Source of the DNA: CAYZSU01 sp964480565
GTDB lineage: Bacteria; UBA10199; 2-02-FULL-44-16; JAAZCA01
NCBI GenBank assembly: GCA_964480565.1
Contig: CAYZSU010000112.1
Coordinates: 1-5,408 of the forward strand
Reading direction: 5' to 3'
Length of the DNA: 5,408 bases
In this document: one piece after another, positions 1 to 4,901 of the stretch
Numbering within the stretch: position 1 is the stretch's first letter
How the letters are laid out: each line of letters starts with the position of its first letter
Position numbers and translations under genes: made by a program
Notes under the pieces: model-generated
Databases searched by the model: none
What the model was told of the DNA's origin: nothing
The model's input: the letters and a program-made list of their open reading frames with translations, nothing else

Positions 1-1
1 G

Positions 2-97
2 ACATTACTTTTTTATGCTTTTTTCATTGACTTCAGAACGGGTCCATATATGACACCTTTAAAGGATAATTTCTACATTAGTACAAACGCCCAATGA
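2..97 (+). CDS. possible 3' end of an unidentified protein gene (partial, cut by the window edge)
   Basis: The second plus-strand frame stays open from the window edge for 31 codons and ends in TGA at 95-97. The other two plus frames close earlier. The encoded tail is hydrophobic and aromatic at first (LLFYAFFIDF) and then polar (TPLKDNFYISTNAQ), which looks like a plausible protein C-terminus. It ends 16 bases before the hairpin at 113-144, which would serve as a shared terminator for this gene and the converging FadL gene. A 31-codon open stretch can occur by chance in AT-rich DNA, so this is weakly supported. I do not recognise a family. Confidence 0.27.
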   Translation, partial: TLLFYAFFIDFRTGPYMTPLKDNFYISTNAQ

Positions 98-100
98 ATC

Positions 101-144
101 CCTAAAATAAAAAAATGCCAGGCTCCATAATGAACCTGGCATTT
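101..144 (-). terminator. Rho-independent terminator of the FadL-family gene, possibly bidirectional
   Basis: A perfect 10-bp stem is formed by AAATGCCAGG (113-122) and CCTGGCATTT (135-144) around a 12-nt loop. Read on the minus strand it follows the fadL stop codon (170-172) by about 25 bases and runs into a T-rich tract (complement of 101-112). On the plus strand the trailing sequence is less T-rich, so termination in that direction would be weaker. Confidence 0.85.
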
Positions 145-169
145 CTATTAATTAGTACTATTCAGTCGA

Positions 170-1477
170 TTAATCGCCTAAGTTCATATGAAACATGGCT
201 GTGACTGTATTTTCGCTCAAACTACTGCCAAAGCTGATTGCTTGGCCATCCAATGTCCCGGTTTCATTCAAGGAATTCTTAATCGCATGCATATAGCTCA
301 AAGAAATCGCATATTTCTGCGATAAATTAAATGTAGCACCTGCTGTCAGGTGATGCTCCACAATGGCTGGAAAGCCAACCACGCGAAATGCCTCATATGC
401 AAATTCCCCGGCTTGACCGCTATTAAAGCGCATGCCCTGTACGGTACGTTCATCCGCTCCTAGGCCATGAACTGCCATATCAGTCCCTGCTGCAAATCCG
501 GAATGATTTTTCACTGGACTGCTCGCATAATTATATCCCGCACGCACGCTCACCCAATCGGCCACATCATATTGCGCACCAAAGGCAATCATATATTGAT
601 CTTTCCAATCAAAATCCTTATATCCATCCGCACCCTTCCAATTGATCCACTTACCATCGACTAAAAGAAGTAATTTTTCCAATGGACGAACAGATACACC
701 AAAACCCACTTCCTGTGGTTGGTATAGTTTGAGATCATTTTTTGTTCCATCGCCCGTAAAATCATAGACACGCTTATACTTTAGCGGTGAAATGGACTTA
801 TAGGTCAATCCTACGGATAACCAGGATAATGGATGCGCTTGCACACCGATCTTTGCTGCCACGTGAATGGATGATTGCAGGCCTTGGCCAAAATCAATCA
901 TACCATAATTGATTAGTGGTGAAATACCTACAGAGAGCTTATCATCGATAATTTCATAGGCAAATGATGGTGCAAATTGAAATAATTGCTTGGTGGTTAT
1001 AAAGTCCATGGCTCCAACAAAATTACCATATGGTGCTGCCTGTGCTGCAAAATTAGATGTACCACCCACATCTTGATTCACATAATCCACGCCCATGCCA
1101 GAAATACCATAAAACGCCATACCCACAGCAAAGCGCTCTTTAAATGGAATCACAAAACCCGTGGTGGGTACGACAAAACTCGTGGCTTTGCTCTTACTGC
1201 TGGTGGCTGCATTTGGCGGCAATGTTGCATTTGCACTGGTACTTGGTAAAAACAATGTCGCACCAATACCCACCTTGGCATTATCAAAACTCGTAATACT
1301 GGCTGGGTTCATATGCGCGCTACCTGCGGCGTCCATGCCTTTACTACCAATACCCGCACCACCCATACCGCGCTCCGTACCAATACCGATCAAAATATCG
1401 CCATTAGTCGCCATCGCACTAGGTGCTGCAATTGCACAAATCAGTGCAATCAAAATAAAACTCCCCATTTTCCTCAT
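170..1477 (-). CDS. FadL/OmpP1/TodX-family outer-membrane transport protein
   Basis: Predicted outer-membrane beta-barrel of the FadL family, whose members let long-chain fatty acids or other hydrophobic compounds cross the outer membrane. A signal peptide (MRKMGSFILIALICAIAAPSAMA) with an AMA|TN signal peptidase I site opens the protein. A Gly-rich mature N-terminus with the family's NPA motif (HMNPASI, about residues 55-61) follows, then alternating amphipathic strands typical of a barrel. I chose the ATG at 1477 (435 residues, usual for the family). It sits 7-8 bases after an AGGA-like ribosome site and puts the basic MRK directly before the hydrophobic core. ATGs at 1516, 1483 and 1468 are alternatives; the one at 1516 would give an atypical charged extension. 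The C-terminus is odd: it ends FHMNLGD rather than in the terminal aromatic residue usual for barrels assembled by BamA. The substrate cannot be told from sequence. The gene looks monocistronic, with its own promoter and terminator. Confidence 0.88.
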   Translation of the reverse strand: MRKMGSFILIALICAIAAPSAMATNGDILIGIGTERGMGGAGIGSKGMDAAGSAHMNPASITSFDNAKVGIGATLFLPSTSANATLPPNAATSSKSKATSFVVPTTGFVIPFKERFAVGMAFYGISGMGVDYVNQDVGGTSNFAAQAAPYGNFVGAMDFITTKQLFQFAPSFAYEIIDDKLSVGISPLINYGMIDFGQGLQSSIHVAAKIGVQAHPLSWLSVGLTYKSISPLKYKRVYDFTGDGTKNDLKLYQPQEVGFGVSVRPLEKLLLLVDGKWINWKGADGYKDFDWKDQYMIAFGAQYDVADWVSVRAGYNYASSPVKNHSGFAAGTDMAVHGLGADERTVQGMRFNSGQAGEFAYEAFRVVGFPAIVEHHLTAGATFNLSQKYAISLSYMHAIKNSLNETGTLDGQAISFGSSLSENTVTAMFHMNLGD

Positions 1478-1531
1478 TTCCATTTCCTTTCTTTTATGGG
1501 CTAGAGATTCCCCCATCCCCCAAGTAGTATC

Positions 1532-1549
1532 TAAAAAATCAATTTTTTA
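1532..1549. promoter_or_regulatory. AT-rich palindrome at the predicted fadL transcription start
   Basis: TAAAAAAT (1532-1539) and ATTTTTTA (1542-1549) form 8-bp arms around CA. The palindrome begins about seven bases downstream of the TATAAT box on the minus strand, so it would lie at the transcription start of fadL, a common operator position. AT-rich palindromes arise easily by chance, and no known regulator motif is recognised. Confidence 0.3.
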
Positions 1550-1555
1550 ATACTT

Positions 1556-1561
1556 ATTATA
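1556..1561 (-). promoter_or_regulatory. probable -10 box of the FadL-family gene
   Basis: The minus strand reads a perfect TATAAT here. It would start transcription near 1549 and give a 5' leader of about 70 nt before the ATG at 1477. No good -35 hexamer lies 16-18 bases upstream (the sequence there is near AGCAAA), so the promoter may depend on an activator or be weak. It lies downstream of the terminator at 1614-1642, so fadL could be expressed independently of the unit above it. Confidence 0.5.
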
Positions 1562-1613
1562 GAGTATTTACGGAACTTTTTGCTAAATCACAATAAAAAA
1601 CAGTCCCTTTATA

Positions 1614-1642
1614 CAATAAAAAAACCCTCGCCGTAGCGAGGG
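1614..1642 (-). terminator. intrinsic terminator in the fadL upstream region
   Basis: A perfect 7-bp GC-rich stem, CCCTCGC (1625-1631) and GCGAGGG (1636-1642), encloses a 4-nt loop and is followed on the minus strand by seven T residues (complement of 1618-1624). This is a textbook Rho-independent terminator for leftward transcription. It lies upstream of fadL rather than after a gene, so it must end a short upstream transcript or act as an attenuator. Confidence 0.85.
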
Positions 1643-1658
1643 CTCCCCCATTTTTAAA

Positions 1659-1683
1659 GAGACAACATCTTTTTGAGACAACA
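1659..1683. repeat. two direct copies of GAGACAACA
   Basis: GAGACAACA occurs at 1659-1667 and 1675-1683, a 16-bp period. On the minus strand both copies (TGTTGTCTC) fall in the 5' part of the candidate small RNA, where they could be paired seed sequences. Alternatively they could be half-sites for a DNA-binding protein. Confidence 0.45.
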
Positions 1684-1692
1684 ATGATCATT
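1683..1692. promoter_or_regulatory. palindrome AATGATCATT, copy 1
   Basis: Perfect 10-bp palindrome, identical to the copy at 1842-1851 and sharing one further T on its right. It lies immediately downstream of the minus-strand TATAAA box, over the predicted start of the small transcript. The other copy touches the -35 box of the rightward gene. Two identical palindromes at two opposed promoters suggest a shared operator, but the regulator is unknown. Confidence 0.35.
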
Positions 1693-1720
1693 TTTATATA
1701 ATCTATCACCTCCCTATCAA
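1693..1720 (-). promoter_or_regulatory. minus-strand promoter of the small transcript
   Basis: On the minus strand TTGATA (complement of 1715-1720) is separated by 16 bases from TATAAA (complement of 1693-1698). Both are close to the sigma70 consensus. The spacer contains GGGAGGTGAT, which looks like a Shine-Dalgarno sequence but lies too far (13-17 bases) from the next ATG to serve it well. Confidence 0.5.
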
Positions 1721-1814
1721 TATGATACTCGTTTATGTATGCAGGAGGCATGCCAAAAAAATCCCTTTAAAATCAGTATTTTGAGCGATTTCATACAAAT
1801 CAACCCTATCAAAA

Positions 1815-1832
1815 TGAGAAAACCCATTCTCA
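1815..1832. promoter_or_regulatory. inverted repeat TGAGAA-N6-TTCTCA upstream of the hydrolase gene
   Basis: Perfect 6-bp arms separated by AACCCA, about 20 bp upstream of the TTGACA box of the rightward gene. The position suits an activator or repressor site. The half-sites resemble Fur hexamers, but the spacing does not fit a Fur box, so no regulator is assigned. Confidence 0.3.
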
Positions 1833-1841
1833 GTACTCCAG

Positions 1842-1851
1842 AATGATCATT
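1842..1851. promoter_or_regulatory. palindrome AATGATCATT, copy 2, abutting the -35 box
   Basis: Second copy of the 10-bp palindrome. Its last base is the first T of the TTGACA hexamer at 1851-1856, so a bound protein would meet RNA polymerase at the promoter of the NlpC/P60 gene. Confidence 0.35.
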
Positions 1852-1877
1852 TGACATGCATATCAACTCATTATACG
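1851..1877 (+). promoter_or_regulatory. probable promoter of the NlpC/P60 gene
   Basis: A perfect TTGACA (1851-1856) is followed after 15 bases by TATACG (1872-1877). The spacer is shorter than the ideal 17, so strength is uncertain. TATAAG at 1891-1896 is another -10-like box but has no matching -35. The predicted leader is about 30 nt and carries AGGGA six bases before the ATG at 1914. Confidence 0.5.
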
Positions 1878-1913
1878 AACGCGTAAACATTATAAGACTC
1901 TAAGGGATATTAT

Positions 1914-4280
1914 ATGAAATTATTAAAAATTCGGTATTTGGGAACGCTGATTTTTATGACAATGCTCTGCAGCACTGCTAATGCAAATTTACCCATGTGG
2001 GAAAGCAAACTTCACACAAATGCAGATCATCAATCATTATTGCCTACATCTTCACAGAGCAATTCCAAATTATTGGGCAATATTACTGTTCAAAATGCCA
2101 TTGACACATATAATAATCAGTTTTCTTCCTGGATCACTGAATCGGATTTTGACCGATATGGATTGCTAACCCCAGGCGATATCATGGCCTCAGATATAAG
2201 CGATATACGCAAAGCCATGTCCATATTGACATATATTGTGATTGCAAAAAAAATCGACCTGGATGGCCAGCCACAAACACAAGACATCATCCACTATGCC
2301 AATGGCAATATTGCAAGCATGGCCATCCATTATAATAGTATGATCATTCCGCTATTTTCAATCACCAAGCAATTCTCGAATCAATGCTTTATGACCTATC
2401 CATCGGATCATTATCGTATTATGCTGCCCAGAACTGTTTGCCAGTACATCAACTTTCCCAAAGTCAGCACCTTTAGCTATGCCTCACAGGCGATTACCAA
2501 TCTTAATTATTTATTTTCCGGATTTGTTGATGAACGGGATCATGACCGTATCGGGCTGCTATCGCCTATGGATATTTTATTATCGGATAAAGATGATGCG
2601 CATATTGCTATGGATATGCAGCGTTATTTTATCACTGCCAATACCATGGCATTAAAGACAGACGAACGCATGCGCATTTATCGTGATGGACATGTTATTA
2701 CAGGCACACTTGTTATGCCTGATAGGCAACTGCCTCTCTTTGCCATTGATTATCATGATATTAATAAATGCCACATCATGCATACGAATGATAGTGCACC
2801 AGGCAAGTCCATCTCACCCCATTTATGCCGATTAATTCGCGCGGCACACCCCATGTTAGACAATTTAAAAGCAGAGTACTTTGACCCAATGTACTGGTCT
2901 ACTCGTACAGACTCCAGCGATAATGGCGATGTATTTCCGAATGAAAAAATCACCGCACTCAATAAACAATTTATCGAGCAAGCTAGAATCACATGGGCAG
3001 AAATTATCCCTGATTCACCTGCGCCATTATGGTCAATTTGGAATATGCCAAATAACTTAACCATACGCGATGTGATCGATGCGACCATACAACTTCGAAA
3101 ATATCCATTTATGCGCGAGTCAGGCGCACCCTATCCACGACAGATGACATATATGGATATTCAGTCAATATTAGGCCTTATGCCATTTCCAGGCGGCATT
3201 GAAAAAAAGGTGGATACAGAAAAAGGGCGTGACTATGCGGTTATGCATATTGATCCGGAATACTTGGATCAATCCTTCACGCCACAATATGGCTGGCTGG
3301 TTCAACAAACAGATATGCGTGCGGTACCATCGCATGCCGCGGCATTATTTTATACTACGGATGATGACCACTGGCAATACACATCGCTGCATGCAGAGCA
3401 GCCTGTTGTGATTATTGAAAAAACAACCGATCACAATGATAAACAGTGGTATTATATATTATCAACCGCTGTGCGCGGCTGGGTCATAGCTGACCATGTG
3501 GCTCTTATCGATAAGTCAGATATACCTTTCAAGTGGCCACAGCAAAATGTGATGACTGTTACAGCTCCTATGATTAACATTCGTAATCGTGTATATGGTA
3601 TGGGAACACGATTTGAAATTGAAAGTGAAATTAGCACAGGGTTTATGGTTTACACGTCAGAAAAGAGCAAAAGCGGCAATCTCGTACGCATTCTCGAATA
3701 TGTTTCAAACAGTGATATCTCCAAAAATATTTCAGAAAGTAATTTTTATAATGGCATTGTACCTATGTCGCGATTTAATATGCGTAAGCTGTTATTTAAA
3801 TATCTCGGCACACCATGGGCCATGGCCAGTGAACGCCGCGGAGATAGCATTTCATATGATATACCTAATATTATTTCGTATGAACTGATCGGCAATCGAT
3901 TACACTATATTGACTGCTCTGGCATCATGGCAAGTGCGATGCGAGCCATGGGTATCGACGGATTTGCCAGAAACTCATGGCTGCAATCCAATCAGGGCAT
4001 GGTCTTATGGAATAAGGATACTCAAGCGGATATGTCATTGGAACAGGCCTTGGATAATCACCCGAACACATGGTTTATTGGCATGCGCGGGCATATTGTA
4101 TTCTATCTTGGAAAAGCTAAAGATGGCACGCATATGGTGCTTCACTCGCCTGGCCATTTAAAACATTATTTACCTGACTCGGATGATTATATTCGTTTTG
4201 GCGATGGCATGGCTCTAATCAGCCCCTTGGATCTTTCCAAGCTAGATGAACGCTATACGCGCATCAGTCAGCCAAATTAG
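1914..4280 (+). CDS. secreted SH3b / NlpC-P60 peptidoglycan endopeptidase with duplicated N-terminal domain
   Basis: Exported cysteine peptidase of the NlpC/P60 (C40) family, which cuts stem peptides of peptidoglycan, typically the gamma-D-Glu to diaminopimelate bond. Residues 1-24 are a signal peptide (basic MKLLKIRYLG, hydrophobic core, ANA cleavage site). Two homologous blocks of about 118 residues follow (about 61-179 and 192-308). Each has a D-x-D-R-x-G-L-L-[TS]-P-x-D-I loop (D78-I90, D209-I221) and two cysteines near its end (C158/C176, C286/C305). Residues 320-455 are a linker region. An SH3b1-type domain spans about 457-532 (GWLVQQTDMRAVPS through RGWVIADHV), then a second SH3-like segment about 546-600. 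The catalytic domain follows, about 615-788, with DCSG (C668), RGHIVFYLG (H727) and VLHSPGH (H744) as the expected triad. The YGWGG signature usually before the active Cys is replaced by PWAMAS, with a longer insert. At 788 residues it is longer than typical 450-500-residue relatives, owing to the duplicated N-terminus. AGGGA lies six bases before the ATG. Family call is firm; the exact bond cut is inferred. Confidence 0.87.
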   Translation: MKLLKIRYLGTLIFMTMLCSTANANLPMWESKLHTNADHQSLLPTSSQSNSKLLGNITVQNAIDTYNNQFSSWITESDFDRYGLLTPGDIMASDISDIRKAMSILTYIVIAKKIDLDGQPQTQDIIHYANGNIASMAIHYNSMIIPLFSITKQFSNQCFMTYPSDHYRIMLPRTVCQYINFPKVSTFSYASQAITNLNYLFSGFVDERDHDRIGLLSPMDILLSDKDDAHIAMDMQRYFITANTMALKTDERMRIYRDGHVITGTLVMPDRQLPLFAIDYHDINKCHIMHTNDSAPGKSISPHLCRLIRAAHPMLDNLKAEYFDPMYWSTRTDSSDNGDVFPNEKITALNKQFIEQARITWAEIIPDSPAPLWSIWNMPNNLTIRDVIDATIQLRKYPFMRESGAPYPRQMTYMDIQSILGLMPFPGGIEKKVDTEKGRDYAVMHIDPEYLDQSFTPQYGWLVQQTDMRAVPSHAAALFYTTDDDHWQYTSLHAEQPVVIIEKTTDHNDKQWYYILSTAVRGWVIADHVALIDKSDIPFKWPQQNVMTVTAPMINIRNRVYGMGTRFEIESEISTGFMVYTSEKSKSGNLVRILEYVSNSDISKNISESNFYNGIVPMSRFNMRKLLFKYLGTPWAMASERRGDSISYDIPNIISYELIGNRLHYIDCSGIMASAMRAMGIDGFARNSWLQSNQGMVLWNKDTQADMSLEQALDNHPNTWFIGMRGHIVFYLGKAKDGTHMVLHSPGHLKHYLPDSDDYIRFGDGMALISPLDLSKLDERYTRISQPN

Positions 4281-4283
4281 TGC

Positions 4284-4320
4284 AAAAAAAACGGACACCA
4301 TTTACGATGCCCGTTTTATT
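4284..4320. terminator. bidirectional terminator between the hydrolase gene and the converging broken gene
   Basis: AAAACGG (4288-4294) pairs with CCGTTTT (4311-4317), with one mismatch and a CA/TG pair extending inward. Rightward transcription ends in TTTTATT; leftward transcription runs into eight T residues (complement of 4284-4291). It starts just after the stop of the NlpC/P60 gene (4278-4280) and 30 bases beyond the leftward stop at 4351, so it fits both. Confidence 0.75.
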
Positions 4321-4350
4321 ATATATGGCATGCGATTATAGACCAAAGCC

Positions 4351-4623
4351 TCATCCTTTTTGATTGGATGATGGTGCAAGCTCTTCCTTATCACAGGCAT
4401 AATACATCTTAATGTTATCACTGCTTTCGCTACCTTTAAAGTAAATCTTTTTTGCAGGCACATTGGAACTCACATTGTAATATTCATAAATACCATCACA
4501 GGATTTTGCCTCATTAAACCCAAATACATCCACGGACTGATCGGATTTTAGCACATCCGCACCTGTTTTCAGTATCATCACATGATTCTGAAGCGGCGCA
4601 GGCAAAGGCATTACATGATGCAA
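4351..4623 (-). CDS. C-terminal fragment of the broken gene, or a short separate gene of unknown function
   Basis: A 90-codon frame that could only begin at TTG 4623 (AAGG lies about nine bases upstream) or at ATG 4611, which has no good ribosome site. It is in phase with the TAG at 4648-4650 and with the frame before it, so it reads naturally as the C-terminal part of a longer ancestral protein (eight more codons, SDHSKVTS, lie between the TAG and TTG). The segment DVFGFNEAKSCDGIY to KIYFKGSESSDNIKMYY has alternating beta-like hydrophobic and polar residues, reminiscent of small beta-repeat proteins such as DUF6150. That resemblance is from memory and weak. Two cysteines are present. Confidence 0.4.
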   Translation of the reverse strand: MHHVMPLPAPLQNHVMILKTGADVLKSDQSVDVFGFNEAKSCDGIYEYYNVSSNVPAKKIYFKGSESSDNIKMYYACDKEELAPSSNQKG

Positions 4624-4745
4624 TGATGTAACCTTACTGTGATCAGACTAGCAAAGCTCACCCATCTGGTTTGCCCTTTCACTTGGACAGCCTGATTGAT
4701 AGTCTTTTGCCACATAATGATGGGGATGTTTGGCTATAAATTCAT

Positions 4746-4751
4746 CCAACG
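4746..4751. repeat. target-site duplication of the MITE, left copy (CCAACG)
   Basis: CCAACG at 4746-4751 is repeated at 4902-4907, immediately outside the two ends of the element. The bases beyond differ on both sides (T versus C to the left, G versus C to the right), so six is the maximum. If the first G belongs to the element, which makes its ends align without a gap, the duplication is the 5-bp CCAAC. Confidence 0.75.
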
Positions 4752-4901
4752 GGGCTGTTGAAAAACGCCCATCTTCGGCGTTGTCCAGCAAATCCAAATC
4801 GGTTACATACTCTTATGTATGCGCCCTCATTGAATTTGCTGTCTGCCTTGAATCTGAACATTTTTGAACAACCCCCAAAATTGCTATTTTTCAACAGTCC
4901 C
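4751..4901. mobile_element. MITE-like palindromic element (~150 bp, no coding capacity)
   Basis: The ends are inverted repeats: GGGGCTGTTGAAAAA (4751-4765) against the complement of TTTTTCAACAGTCCC (4887-4901), 14 of 15 matching. Inside, AGCAAATCCAAAT (4787-4799) pairs with ATTGAATTTGCT (4829-4840), and a central hairpin TACATA-CTCT-TATGTA (4804-4819) forms the tip, so most of the element folds into one long imperfect hairpin. A smaller hairpin AACGCC/GGCGTT (4764-4782) lies in the left arm; on the minus strand it is followed by TTTTT and could stop transcription. No transposase frame fits, so it would be moved by an enzyme encoded elsewhere. A second, inner end-like sequence TTTTTGAACAACCCCC occurs at 4861-4876. 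The style (TGTTGAAAAA ends, central GTATG-type hairpin) matches dispersed intergenic palindromes known from several proteobacteria. I cannot name the family. Confidence 0.8.

Larger units (their letters stand above)
1613..1686 (-). ncRNA. candidate small RNA, or terminated leader transcript of fadL
   Basis: A minus-strand sigma70-like promoter (TTGATA, 16-bp spacer, TATAAA; 1693-1720) is followed within about 75 bases by a strong intrinsic terminator (1614-1642), with no convincing gene between. The predicted RNA has an unstructured 5' half containing TGTTGTCTC twice (complement of 1675-1683 and 1659-1667, period 16), an A-rich segment, and the terminator hairpin ending in U7. A single-stranded repeated motif plus a terminal hairpin with a U tail is the architecture of Hfq-type small RNAs. 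Since fadL begins about 140 bases downstream on the same strand, it could instead be an attenuated fadL leader. This is inference from layout; no known RNA family is recognised. Confidence 0.4.

Noticed and set aside
32..46. Match between the window's left end and right end (TCTGAAGT in inverted sense) as two ends of one insertion sequence
   Set aside because: Only eight bases match, and the AGTGTCCGGTTAAA-like terminus has no counterpart on the left, so this is probably chance.
27..52. Plus-strand promoter TTGACT...TATATG near the left edge
   Set aside because: The spacer is only 14 bases and no rightward gene follows; the region is better read as the tail of a gene or as plain intergenic sequence.
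1161..1550. 129-codon plus-strand open frame with hydrophobic Ala/Pro/Ile/Leu-rich product
   Set aside because: It is the antisense of the N-terminal half of the FadL-family gene, which has a signal peptide, family motif and ribosome site.
1557..1751. 64-codon minus-strand open frame upstream of fadL
   Set aside because: It runs straight through a strong intrinsic terminator (1614-1642) and a promoter, its start has no suitably placed ribosome site, and its composition is not protein-like. A non-coding transcript explains the region better.
1815..1832. Fur box
   Set aside because: The TGAGAA/TTCTCA hexamers look Fur-like, but the arms are separated by six bases, unlike the 7-1-7 Fur arrangement, and nothing nearby concerns iron.
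2753..3088. 111-codon minus-strand open frame inside the NlpC/P60 gene
   Set aside because: Antisense shadow of a well-supported coding frame; no ribosome site or recognisable domain.
4648..4650. Amber codon recoded as pyrrolysine or another amino acid
   Set aside because: No recoding element or pyrrolysine machinery is visible, and a gene already broken by an insertion makes a plain nonsense mutation or gene end far more likely.
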